36,182 nucleotides of DNA from an uncultured Parabacteroides sp. (GTDB taxonomy: Bacteria > Bacteroidota > Bacteroidia > Bacteroidales > Tannerellaceae). The stretch spans positions 1-36,182 of the forward strand of contig URZO01000038.1 in the NCBI GenBank assembly GCA_900552465.1, read 5' to 3'. Positions 6,797 to 15,438 of the stretch are shown here, in pieces; within the stretch, counting starts at the first letter, position 1; each line of letters opens with the position of its first letter. Both the position numbers and the translations under genes were made by a program. Under the pieces are notes generated by a model, which was not told the DNA's origin, made no database searches, and saw only the letters and a program-made list of their open reading frames with translations.

Positions 6797-8335
6797 ATGT
6801 TAGTCAAGTCTTATGCTGCCGCCGTGCAGGGAATATCGGCAACAATCGTTACGATTGAAGTAAATTGCACAAAAGGTATCCAATTCTTTTTGGTAGGGCT
6901 TCCGGATGTAGCTGTCCGTGAAAGTCATGAACGTATAATATCGGCGCTTCAGGTAAGCGGCTATAAGTTTCCCCGTAACCGTATCGTAATTAATATGGCA
7001 CCGGCTGATATTCGGAAAGAAGGTTCTGCGTATGATTTGCCACTTGCAATCGGTATTCTGGCAGCTGCCGAAGAACTGGATGCTTCCCGTCTGGACCAGT
7101 TTCTGATGATGGGCGAACTGTCGCTCGATGGCAGCCTGCAACCGGTTAAAGGAGTACTTCCCATTGCGATTAAAGCTCGTGAAGAAGGTTTTAAAGGTTT
7201 TATCGTGCCGAAACAGAATGCCCGTGAAGCCGCTGTCGTCAATGATTTGGAAGTATATGGTGTCTCCACAATAAAGGAAGTGATCGAGTTTATGGGCGGA
7301 AAGAGGAATTTGGAACCTACATTTGTTAACACACGTGAAGAGTTTTACGCCCGTCAGTTGCAGTTTGAATCGGATTTTTCAGATGTGCGTGGGCAGGAAA
7401 ATGTGAAGCGTGCGATGGAAGTGGCTGCTGCCGGCGGTCATAACCTGATTCTGATCGGTCCGCCAGGCAGCGGAAAGTCGATGCTTGCCAAGCGTCTCCC
7501 TTCTATTTTACCACCGTTCACATTACAAGAGTCGTTAGAAACAACCAAAATACATTCGGTTGCCGGTAAAATAGGACTCGAGACATCTTTGATGACGCAA
7601 CGTCCTTTCCGGTCTCCCCACCATACGATATCGAATGTGGCAATGGTTGGCGGGGGCGCATTTCCGCAACCGGGAGAGATCAGTCTGGCGCACAATGGAG
7701 TTTTGTTTCTTGATGAACTGCCTGAATTCAACCGGAGTGTCCTCGAAGTTATGCGGCAGCCTTTGGAAGACCGGACGATAACGGTTTCACGTGCCCGTTT
7801 CTCTGTCGATTATCCGGCCAACTTTATGTTGGTGGCTTCCATGAATCCTTGTCCATGCGGCTATTATAATCATCCCGACCGTCCGTGTCTTTGTTCACCG
7901 GGAGCGGTCCAGAAATATATGAACCGTGTTTCCGGCCCCTTGCTGGATCGCATCGATATCCAGATAGAAGTTGTGCCTGTCCCTTTTGAGAAGATATCCG
8001 AACAGCGTCCCTCTGAATCCAGTGAAGCCATCCGTGGAAGGGTGATGCAAGCCCGTGCCATTCAGGAAAAGCGTTTTACCGGCTGCGAGGGAATTTACAG
8101 CAATGCACAGATGACCTCGAAACTGCTCCACGAATATGCCGTGCCGGATGCTGCCGGCCTTTCTCTGCTGAAAGTAGCGATGCAACGCCTCAACCTGTCC
8201 GCCCGGGCCTATGACCGCATATTGAAAGTCTCCCGTACCATTGCAGACCTTGAAACCTCCCCGAATATCGAAGCGCGTCATCTGGCGGAAGCAATTAACT
8301 ACCGTAATCTGGATCGGGAGACGTGGGGAATGTAA
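6797..8335 (+). CDS. yifB: YifB/ComM-family Mg-chelatase-like AAA+ ATPase
   Basis: A 512-residue cytoplasmic ATPase of normal family length. Residues 1-170 form the N-terminal ChlI/Lon-protease-like domain. The AAA+ core follows: Walker A GPPGSGKS at about 222-229, the conserved SPHHTISNVAMVGGG, and Walker B LFLDELPEF. A cysteine-containing segment NPCPCGYYNHPDRPCLCSPG (about 350-370) precedes GPLLDRIDI with the arginine finger region. ComM of naturally transformable bacteria is a hexameric branch-migration helicase; in most bacteria, including this lineage, the role is untested, so recombination or DNA processing is only inference. No neighbouring gene suggests a partner. It ends about 90 bp before the ECF sigma gene. 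Confidence 0.95.
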   Translation: MLVKSYAAAVQGISATIVTIEVNCTKGIQFFLVGLPDVAVRESHERIISALQVSGYKFPRNRIVINMAPADIRKEGSAYDLPLAIGILAAAEELDASRLDQFLMMGELSLDGSLQPVKGVLPIAIKAREEGFKGFIVPKQNAREAAVVNDLEVYGVSTIKEVIEFMGGKRNLEPTFVNTREEFYARQLQFESDFSDVRGQENVKRAMEVAAAGGHNLILIGPPGSGKSMLAKRLPSILPPFTLQESLETTKIHSVAGKIGLETSLMTQRPFRSPHHTISNVAMVGGGAFPQPGEISLAHNGVLFLDELPEFNRSVLEVMRQPLEDRTITVSRARFSVDYPANFMLVASMNPCPCGYYNHPDRPCLCSPGAVQKYMNRVSGPLLDRIDIQIEVVPVPFEKISEQRPSESSEAIRGRVMQARAIQEKRFTGCEGIYSNAQMTSKLLHEYAVPDAAGLSLLKVAMQRLNLSARAYDRILKVSRTIADLETSPNIEARHLAEAINYRNLDRETWGM

Positions 8336-8374
8336 ATATAGGTGCCAGAAAACACGCTGTATCAAAATAAAACC

Positions 8375-8382
8375 TATATTTG
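8375..8382 (+). promoter_or_regulatory. Bacteroidetes -7 promoter element for the ECF sigma gene
   Basis: TATATTTG matches TAnnTTTG exactly, 41 bp upstream of the sigma-factor ATG. It suggests that the sigma gene is transcribed by the housekeeping sigma, apart from any autoregulation. Confidence 0.5.
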
Positions 8383-8423
8383 CTAAAATAAAAAGGTTTG
8401 GATGCCAATAACTATTTGAAGCA

Positions 8424-9008
8424 ATGGACAGTGGAAGAAGAGAAAAAGATGAGTACGGGAAAGTATATACATTTTACTTTCCAAAACTTGTGCGGTTCTG
8501 CCAGACCTATCTGTTGTCGCAGGAAGAGGCTGAAAATCTGGTGCAGGACATCTTTCTTTATCTTTGGGAGCATCCCGAAGTGCTGGAATCATTAGGCAAT
8601 AGAAATGCTTTTCTTTTTACAATGGTAAAAAACCGTTGTATCGATTATTTACGTAAACAAACTCAGACACAAGGCAGGAAGCGTCCGCTATCTGAACTGG
8701 AGGAAAAGGAGTTGAAGTTGAAGCTCTATTCTTTGCAAGCATTTGACGAAAGCCATTTGTCGGCCAGTGAGATTGAAGTAATTGTCCAAAATGCGATCAA
8801 TACACTTCCGGAACGTTGCCGGGAAATCTTTATCCTCAGCCGGCTGGAGGGCTTACGGCATAAACAGATTGCCGAAAAGTTGAATATCACGGTCAATACG
8901 ATAGAAAGCCAGATTACCATTGCTTTGCGCAAGCTGCGGGAAGAGTTGCGCGACTATGCCCTGCTACTCGCTTTTCTGATGCAAATCTTTACAGATGTTA
9001 AAGTCTGA
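8424..9008 (+). CDS. ECF-type RNA polymerase sigma-70 factor
   Basis: A 194-residue extracytoplasmic-function sigma factor. Region 2 is at the N-terminus (YFPKLVRFCQTYLLSQEEAE then NLVQDIFLYLW), with the -10 recognition stretch AFLFTMVKNRCIDYLRK. Region 4 (about residues 115-175) contains LPERCREIFILSRLEGLRHK followed by the helix-turn-helix KQIAEKLNITVNTIESQI. The following FecR gene is its expected anti-sigma partner, and the SusC gene after that has the signalling STN domain. In known Bacteroides systems, substrate-loaded SusC signals through FecR to release the sigma factor, which activates its own SusC/D operon; applying that here is inference from gene order. The overlapping frame from 8398 is a shadow. 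Confidence 0.95.
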   Translation: MDSGRREKDEYGKVYTFYFPKLVRFCQTYLLSQEEAENLVQDIFLYLWEHPEVLESLGNRNAFLFTMVKNRCIDYLRKQTQTQGRKRPLSELEEKELKLKLYSLQAFDESHLSASEIEVIVQNAINTLPERCREIFILSRLEGLRHKQIAEKLNITVNTIESQITIALRKLREELRDYALLLAFLMQIFTDVKV

Positions 9009-9075
9009 TCTTTTTTTCTTTTCCTTTGGCGGAATTCCTTTTTATTGACGTCTTAAAAATAAAAAGAAAGCTACA

Positions 9076-10038
9076 ATGGACGAACTGCTTCATAAATATT
9101 TTGCGAATACACTGGCGGATGAAGACAAACAAGTGTTGTTTGACGCGCTGGAGAAGGATTCTGCCTTAATGGACGAATTTGTTCGCATACAAAATACGGT
9201 AGCTGTTTCCGGGATGATGAAGAGTGAGTCGGACGATGACTGGAGCCAACTTAAATTGAAAGAAGTTTTACAAAAAGCCCGGTTCAGGAAAAACCGCCGG
9301 TTTACACTCTCTATACTTAGATACGCGGCGGTTGCGGCAGTATTGGTCAGTGTCTGGCTGTTTTCCGACTATTATCACACAAAAAGATCAACAGTTGAAT
9401 ATACCTATATCGAAGTTCCGAAAGGACAGCGGGTCACTCTTACTTTGCCTGACGGTTCGCAGGCATTTCTGAATTCCCGTTCCAAACTGAAGTTCTCCAA
9501 TCAGTTCAATCACAAAAATCGTAAAGTAGAGTTGGATGGTGAAGGCTTCTTCTCTGTGCAAAAGAATACGGAAATTCCTTTTATCGTGTCTGCCGGTGAA
9601 TATAATGTGGAGGTGACAGGAACTCAATTCAATGTCTTTGCCTATTCGGAGAGTGATTTGTTTGAGACCGATTTGGTTAACGGGTCGGTTTTTATATACA
9701 AAAGCAGCGATGAAAGTCAGAAACTCTATTTATCACCGGAAGAGAAAGCGTATCTTGCCGACGGGCAGCTACATAAGACTGCTTCCCGTTTTATACAGAC
9801 CCAGCGCTTGCAGGATGGTGTTTATAGTTTTGAGAGCAGCTCTTTTCAGGAAATTATAAACAAACTGTCATTATGGTATGATGTCAGGTTTGAAGTCCGC
9901 AATCCTGAAATACGTTCTTATGTCTTTTCCGGAAAGTTCCGCCAGAGCGACAGTATCAATCAGATTATGCTGGCGATCAAAGAAACCGGAAAATTCAACT
10001 ATACTATTGTGGGAGAAGACAAAATCGAAATCTATTAA
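9076..10038 (+). CDS. FecR-family anti-sigma factor
   Basis: A 320-residue inner-membrane protein. Residues 1-70 form a short helical cytoplasmic part with the sigma-interacting region, one membrane segment lies at about 80-98 (LRYAAVAAVLVSVWLF), and the periplasmic FecR domain spans about 107-205 (VTLPDGSQAFLNSRS-type pattern and GEGFFSVQKN). A C-terminal DUF4974-like, STN-resembling domain lies at about 250-320. It would hold the upstream sigma factor inactive and receive the signal from the STN domain of the downstream SusC protein. It lies 67 bp after the sigma gene, so cotranscription is likely. Confidence 0.93.
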   Translation: MDELLHKYFANTLADEDKQVLFDALEKDSALMDEFVRIQNTVAVSGMMKSESDDDWSQLKLKEVLQKARFRKNRRFTLSILRYAAVAAVLVSVWLFSDYYHTKRSTVEYTYIEVPKGQRVTLTLPDGSQAFLNSRSKLKFSNQFNHKNRKVELDGEGFFSVQKNTEIPFIVSAGEYNVEVTGTQFNVFAYSESDLFETDLVNGSVFIYKSSDESQKLYLSPEEKAYLADGQLHKTASRFIQTQRLQDGVYSFESSSFQEIINKLSLWYDVRFEVRNPEIRSYVFSGKFRQSDSINQIMLAIKETGKFNYTIVGEDKIEIY

Positions 10039-10095
10039 TTTTAAATCTGTTGCCTATGAACACATCTTAGTAAACAAAGATAGGACACAAAAAGA

Positions 10096-10113
10096 GGAGT
10101 GTTGGAGCACTCC
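10096..10113 (+). other. Small hairpin in the fecR-susC spacer
   Basis: GGAGTG (10096-10101) and CACTCC (10108-10113) form a 6-bp perfect stem in the 146-bp spacer before susC. No T-run follows, so it is more likely an mRNA processing or stability feature than a terminator. Confidence 0.35.
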
Positions 10114-10184
10114 CCTTATGAAGTCAATACTATCATTCTCGTGCGACCTTAAATAAAGTATCAACTATTTAATTCTGCAAAGTT

Positions 10185-13100
10185 ATGAAAAAAAACTTAG
10201 CACAAGTAATCTATGTCTTAAGAGAATATAATTTAAAGAAAGTATTTCGTATTATGAAAATATCCACTTTCCTTTTCTTTTTACTTGTTCTCCAATTGCA
10301 TGCGGAAACCGTTCTTTCCCAAGGCGCCGCAGTGGAACTAAGTAAGAGTTCTCTTACTCTCAATGAACTGATCCGGACCATTGAGGATCAGACAGACTAT
10401 CTTTTTATTTTCAGTAAGAGTGATATTAATGTAGACCGGGTAGTTTCCGTATCGACTTCCAGTGAAAAAGTATCCGATGTCTTACAAAGCGCTTTGGAAG
10501 GAAGCGGTGTGACTTTCCATTTTTCCAATAATTACATCACGCTGCGGAAGAAAGTTTCCGAGGAGTCTAATTCTGTTTCTGCTCCCCAGCAAAGTAACAT
10601 TACCGTTACGGGAGTGGTCGAGGACGCTTTAGGCCCGGTTATCGGGGCGAATGTGGTGGAAAAAGGAACCACTAACGGGACAATTAGCGATGTCAACGGA
10701 AAGTTTTCGTTGACTGTCGGCCCGAATGCAGTCCTGGTGGTCAGTTATATCGGTTATGTCGAACAACAGATACCGGTAAATAACCGGACATCGATAAACA
10801 TTCAGCTTCGTGAAGATACACAGGCTTTGGACGAGGTAATCGTTGTGGGATATAGCACAATGAAGAAAAAGGACTTGACCGGAGCGGTCTCGGTCGTAAA
10901 AGTAGACGATATAGAAAACCGAGCATCGACCAATGTCATGCAATCCCTGCAGGGACGTGTCCCCGGTGTATTTATTACTTCCAACGGTTCGCCGGACGGC
11001 GCTGCTTCGGTTATGATTCGCGGGGTCAGTACCCTGGGAGAACATGATCCCCTTTACATTATTGACGGTATGCCAAGTACCGAAGGCATGAGTGAAGTGG
11101 CACCCCAGGATATCGAATCTATCCAGGTGTTGAAAGATGCCTCTTCTGCCAGTATATACGGTTCCCGTGCTGCGAATGGTGTTATTATCATAACGACTAA
11201 AAAAGGAGACCGCCAAAAGACGACAATCAGTGCGCGTGCTTCCTTGACCGTCAGGAATTATTCCAGACCACTCGACTGGTTGAATACGGAAGAAAGAGGA
11301 CGCATCCAATGGCAGGCTGCCCGTAATGACGGCAACGATCCGAACCGTTCCGAACTGTATCAGTTTGAAGACCACCAGGATGCTAACGGAAACTGGGTGC
11401 TGGATAAGGTTTTATGGCCTGAATTTATCGACTCTCCATATAATACGATGCGTTCGTCGGATACCGACTGGGTAAAGGAAGTCGGACAGACAGCCGTGAC
11501 TCAGAATTATAACCTGAACGTTTCTACCGGAGGGAAAAACGGAAGATCCCTTTTCTCATTGGACTACCTGAATAACCGAGGAACGATTAAGGAAACCTTT
11601 AATGAACGTTATTCTGCACGTTTCAATTCCGACTATACGATGTTCAACGGTCGGTTGACGGTAGCGGAGAATTTCTCAATCACAAAGAGCAAAAGAAGCC
11701 GTCTGGATGCTGGTGGTATCCTGACAAACACCCGTGAAATACAACCGATCGTACCCGTACATACCGTTGACGGCGAAGGTTGGGGCGGCCCGTGGGGCAG
11801 CATGGGTGACCGGAAAAACCCGGTTCGTATTATCGAACAAAGCAAGGGGAATGACAATCATGTCCTGCGTATGTTCGGAGATGCTTCTATCACTTTGGAA
11901 CCGATCAAGAATCTTTATCTCAAGACAGTAATCGGCATCGACTATACTTTCTTCTGGTATCGCAATATGTTCCTTCCTTATAAAGAAGGCTACCTGAAAG
12001 ACGATACGCCGGTAGTAACCAACCGGGATGACCGTTATGGAAACTGGGTATGGACAAATACCGCAAACTATAATTTTAATATCAAGGAGGACCATCAGTT
12101 CACGCTTCTTGCCGGACAGGAAATGATGAAATACGGCTGGGAACGCGTGGAAGCAGAACGTAAGAACTTTGCCGACCTGAGTCCCGACTATATGTATCTG
12201 GATTTGGGAGAGACCAACCAGCGTGCTGCCGGTAGTGCAACCAATTATGCGCTGTTGTCTTACTTCGGGAAAGTGAATTACAACTATCTGAACAGATACT
12301 TAGCTTCTTTCACCTTGCGTTATGACGGTTCGTCTCGTTTTGGTAAAAACAACCGTTTTGCCACATTCCCCGCTTTCTCTTTAGGCTGGAGATTGAGTGA
12401 AGAAGACTTCTTCAAAAAAGCCGTTTCTCCGAAGTTTATATCCGACCTTAAGTTGCGTTACGGATGGGGACAGACCGGTTATCAGAATATGGCCAATAAT
12501 TATGCCTCCTGGGGTTTGTATGAAGCCCGTTATTCCAGCGATTGGGCCAGCGGAGGTAATTACTTTACAGGTACAGCCTATGACATAAAGGGCATAGGAC
12601 AAGGAACACTGGCTTCCGGATACCGCCGTATGCAGTTAGCCAACCCGGATCTGAAGTGGGAGACAGCTACCCAAAACAACTTCGGTCTGGACTTCGGTTT
12701 CCTTGATAACCAGTTGACCGGTTCGTTCGACTACTTTATCAAGAATACGAAAGATATCCTGGTAGCCCCTCCTGTATTGGCAGTGTTGGGAGAAGGAAGT
12801 GTAAAATACATCAACGGTGCGGCTATGAAGAACACCGGTTTTGAACTTATGCTTTCCTACAGTAAGAAAGTAGGCGACCTTCTGTTCAACGTAACAGGTA
12901 ATATCGGTGCATACCGCAATAAGATCACCGAACTTCCGGAAGACGTATGGGATGCTTATCCTGGAAACGCAGGGATAGGCGATGTGATCCTCGGACATCC
13001 GCTGAACTCCTATTATGGTTACGTCGCCGACGGTCTTTTCCAGTCGGAAGCAGAAGTGGCCGATCATGCTGAGCAGACAGGAGCCGGTATCGGTCGTATC

Positions 13101-13664
13101 CGCTTCCGGGATATTGACGGAGATGGAAAGATCACGACTGACGACCGTACCTGGATTGGCGTTGCAGACCCCGACTTTGTCTACGGTCTTAATTTCAGCG
13201 CAGCCTACAAACAATGGGATTTCAGTATGTTCTGGAACGGAGTATCCGGAGGAACGGCAAATGTACAGAGCACGAAGCTGTACACCGACTTCTACGGGGC
13301 TGCCTTCACCGGTGAGAATAACGGTAAGCGTACCCTCGATGCCTGGTCGCCGACGAATACCAGTTCGACCATTCCTATGTTATCGGCTTTCGACAACAAC
13401 AGCGAAAGAGAACTCTCTTCCTACTATATGGAAAGTGCTTCCTACCTGAAGCTGAGAAGCGTAGAGTTAGGATATACATTAGCCAAATCGCTGGCCGACA
13501 AGTTGAGCATGCAGAACGCACGTATCTACATGCGGGGCGATAACCTGCTTAAGTTGAAGAAGACATGGGGCGATAATGCTTTTACAGGTGCCGACCCGGA
13601 AACACCTAATACGGCTTATCCGATACCTTTCTCTATATCCTTCGGTGTTAATGTTTCATTTTAA
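10185..13664 (+). CDS. SusC/RagA-type TonB-dependent outer-membrane transporter with STN signalling domain
   Basis: An 1159-residue outer-membrane importer. After a signal region (hydrophobic at about 26-40; an alternative start at Met24 is possible) come a secretin/TonB short N-terminal STN domain (about 55-123), a carboxypeptidase-regulatory-like domain (about 139-208), the TonB box DEVIVVGY at 216-223, the plug domain (about 225-340, with ESIQVLKDASSASIYGSRAA split around the YGSRAANG motif) and a 22-strand-type beta barrel to the C-terminus, ending in the aromatic-rich signature FGVNVSF. The STN domain marks it as a signal transducer for the upstream FecR/sigma pair. It pairs with the SusD lipoprotein encoded 12 bp downstream. 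The imported ligand, probably an oligosaccharide, cannot be read from sequence. Confidence 0.97.
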   Translation: MKKNLAQVIYVLREYNLKKVFRIMKISTFLFFLLVLQLHAETVLSQGAAVELSKSSLTLNELIRTIEDQTDYLFIFSKSDINVDRVVSVSTSSEKVSDVLQSALEGSGVTFHFSNNYITLRKKVSEESNSVSAPQQSNITVTGVVEDALGPVIGANVVEKGTTNGTISDVNGKFSLTVGPNAVLVVSYIGYVEQQIPVNNRTSINIQLREDTQALDEVIVVGYSTMKKKDLTGAVSVVKVDDIENRASTNVMQSLQGRVPGVFITSNGSPDGAASVMIRGVSTLGEHDPLYIIDGMPSTEGMSEVAPQDIESIQVLKDASSASIYGSRAANGVIIITTKKGDRQKTTISARASLTVRNYSRPLDWLNTEERGRIQWQAARNDGNDPNRSELYQFEDHQDANGNWVLDKVLWPEFIDSPYNTMRSSDTDWVKEVGQTAVTQNYNLNVSTGGKNGRSLFSLDYLNNRGTIKETFNERYSARFNSDYTMFNGRLTVAENFSITKSKRSRLDAGGILTNTREIQPIVPVHTVDGEGWGGPWGSMGDRKNPVRIIEQSKGNDNHVLRMFGDASITLEPIKNLYLKTVIGIDYTFFWYRNMFLPYKEGYLKDDTPVVTNRDDRYGNWVWTNTANYNFNIKEDHQFTLLAGQEMMKYGWERVEAERKNFADLSPDYMYLDLGETNQRAAGSATNYALLSYFGKVNYNYLNRYLASFTLRYDGSSRFGKNNRFATFPAFSLGWRLSEEDFFKKAVSPKFISDLKLRYGWGQTGYQNMANNYASWGLYEARYSSDWASGGNYFTGTAYDIKGIGQGTLASGYRRMQLANPDLKWETATQNNFGLDFGFLDNQLTGSFDYFIKNTKDILVAPPVLAVLGEGSVKYINGAAMKNTGFELMLSYSKKVGDLLFNVTGNIGAYRNKITELPEDVWDAYPGNAGIGDVILGHPLNSYYGYVADGLFQSEAEVADHAEQTGAGIGRIRFRDIDGDGKITTDDRTWIGVADPDFVYGLNFSAAYKQWDFSMFWNGVSGGTANVQSTKLYTDFYGAAFTGENNGKRTLDAWSPTNTSSTIPMLSAFDNNSERELSSYYMESASYLKLRSVELGYTLAKSLADKLSMQNARIYMRGDNLLKLKKTWGDNAFTGADPETPNTAYPIPFSISFGVNVSF

Positions 13665-13676
13665 AAATTAGTGGTT

Positions 13677-15407
13677 ATGAAAAGCTTGAAATATATGATT
13701 ATTGGCGGGATGATGGCAATGATTTCATTCTCCTGTTCCGACTTCCTGGATACGAACCCGAAAGGCTCTTTGGGAGATGAACAACTGGATGGTCCCGACT
13801 ATGTGGAAAAGATGGTTATTGCCGCCTATGCGCTGGTCGAGAATGATAATATCCAGTTGGTTCCCTGGCTCTTTTCCGATTTGCGGAGCGGTGATGCCTA
13901 TAAAGGCGGTGGCGGGCCGAGTGATATGGGTTTCGCCCATAATATCGAAGTGGCAAACACCTTGCGTGTAAATGATACCCAGGTGAATGATAAATGGATC
14001 CGGACCTATTACGCCGTCTTCCGTGCAAACAATGCCTTGGCACGTATCAATAAGCTCAGCGAAGCCGAGTATCCGAAGAAAAATATCCGGGCCGCCGAAA
14101 TGCGTTTCCTGCGCGGACACCAGTTCTTCGAATTGAAAAGAATATTCAAACATATCGTCTGGGTAGACGAGACGATGTCTGACGACGAACTGTTGGCAAC
14201 ATCCAACCGCGCCTTTTCGGATGCCGAACTGTGGGAGAAGATCATCGAAGACTTCCGCTATGCCGTAGCCAACCTGCCGGAAGACAATGAAGATGTCGGA
14301 CGTTCCAATAAGTTTTCGGCAAAAGCCTATCTGGCAAAAGCACTCCTGTATGCCGCCTATGAACAGGATGATATGAACAACGTCATCAATATCAATAAAG
14401 ATAAACTGCAGGAAGTCGTGAGCCTGGTCAACGACCTGGGCGCCCGCTACCGCTTGGCGGCTGACTTTGCCGATAATTTCCGTTGGGAAACAGAGAACGG
14501 GCCTGAGTCTATTTTTGCTATCCAGAGTTCGAGTGATGACGATACCGACTTCGGCCGGTTGAATATGACATCCGCCCTTTCTTATCCGATGTCGGATGGT
14601 TATGGTTGCTGCGGTATGCACATCCCCAGCCAGGAGTTGGTCAATGCCTATAAGACAGACCCGGCAACAGGTCTGCCCCTGTTCAACGATTTTAATAAGT
14701 TCGGAGATGAGATCCAGTATGCCGAAGACCTGAAGGGCAGAAACATCGACCCCCGTTTGCTGCACACGGTGGCTATCGTCGGACTTCCTTATAAATATAA
14801 AGCAGGACATATTGTCGATATGACTTTCCCCCGTGAAGGAGGTATTTACTACGGGCCATTCCTTTCACTAAAAGAAACGGTAGCCTACGACTGTCCTTGC
14901 TTCAAACAGGCACGCTGGTATTATTCAAGTTCCCTGAACCGCGATATCCTCCGTTACGACGATGCATTGCTTTGGAAAGCTGAGGCGCTGATCGAGATCG
15001 GAGGAGCCGCCAACATCGAAGAGGCGAGAAGCATTATCAATACCCTTCGTGAACGGGCAGGCAATAGCACCGGTCTCTTGATCGATGCCGAAGGCAAACA
15101 TCTTTCGGAAACCGGTCTGTTCAAAGTAGGCCTTTACGACAGCTTTGCCAACCAGGAAGAAGCCCGCAAAGCCTTGCGCTGGGAGCGTCGTCTGGAGATG
15201 GCAATGGAAGCCAGCCGCGGGTTCGACCTCGTACGTTGGGGCATCGCTGCTGAAACTATCAATGCCTATTTTGCAACCGAAAGTGTACGGAGAGAGCACC
15301 TTAAAACGGCTCATTATACAAAGAACAAAGACGAGTATTTCCCCATTCCGTACCAGCAGATCAACTTCAGTAGAGGATTGTATGTGCAGAATTACGGTTG
15401 GAACTGA
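13677..15407 (+). CDS. SusD/RagB-family surface glycan-binding lipoprotein
   Basis: A 576-residue lipoprotein that forms the lid on the SusC barrel and binds the glycan at the cell surface. I use the ATG at 13677 rather than the GTG two codons upstream; this gives a signal peptide with lipobox SFSC and Cys20. SusD hallmarks are the early TNPKGSL segment, TPR-like helices in the N-terminal half (RANNALARINKLS, RAAEMRFLRGHQFFELKR) and the C-terminal ALRWERRLEMAMEASRGFDLVRW pattern (split as ALRWERRLEMAMEAS and RGFDLVRWG) with the final YFPIPYQQINFS. It is translated just after susC and is the expected partner of that transporter. Confidence 0.96.
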   Translation: MKSLKYMIIGGMMAMISFSCSDFLDTNPKGSLGDEQLDGPDYVEKMVIAAYALVENDNIQLVPWLFSDLRSGDAYKGGGGPSDMGFAHNIEVANTLRVNDTQVNDKWIRTYYAVFRANNALARINKLSEAEYPKKNIRAAEMRFLRGHQFFELKRIFKHIVWVDETMSDDELLATSNRAFSDAELWEKIIEDFRYAVANLPEDNEDVGRSNKFSAKAYLAKALLYAAYEQDDMNNVININKDKLQEVVSLVNDLGARYRLAADFADNFRWETENGPESIFAIQSSSDDDTDFGRLNMTSALSYPMSDGYGCCGMHIPSQELVNAYKTDPATGLPLFNDFNKFGDEIQYAEDLKGRNIDPRLLHTVAIVGLPYKYKAGHIVDMTFPREGGIYYGPFLSLKETVAYDCPCFKQARWYYSSSLNRDILRYDDALLWKAEALIEIGGAANIEEARSIINTLRERAGNSTGLLIDAEGKHLSETGLFKVGLYDSFANQEEARKALRWERRLEMAMEASRGFDLVRWGIAAETINAYFATESVRREHLKTAHYTKNKDEYFPIPYQQINFSRGLYVQNYGWN

Positions 15408-15438
15408 TCATAAGGTTTAATAGTGTAATAGTCTTTAT

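Noticed and set aside
8398..8595. Separate small gene overlapping the sigma factor start
   Set aside because: It lies in another frame of the sigma-factor gene, whose protein is continuous and recognisable over the same bases.
10096..10113. Terminator between fecR and susC
   Set aside because: The stem is only 6 bp and no T-run follows.
10629..11375. Minus-strand coding region within susC
   Set aside because: It is one of many antisense frames under a clearly coding gene and has no recognisable protein features.
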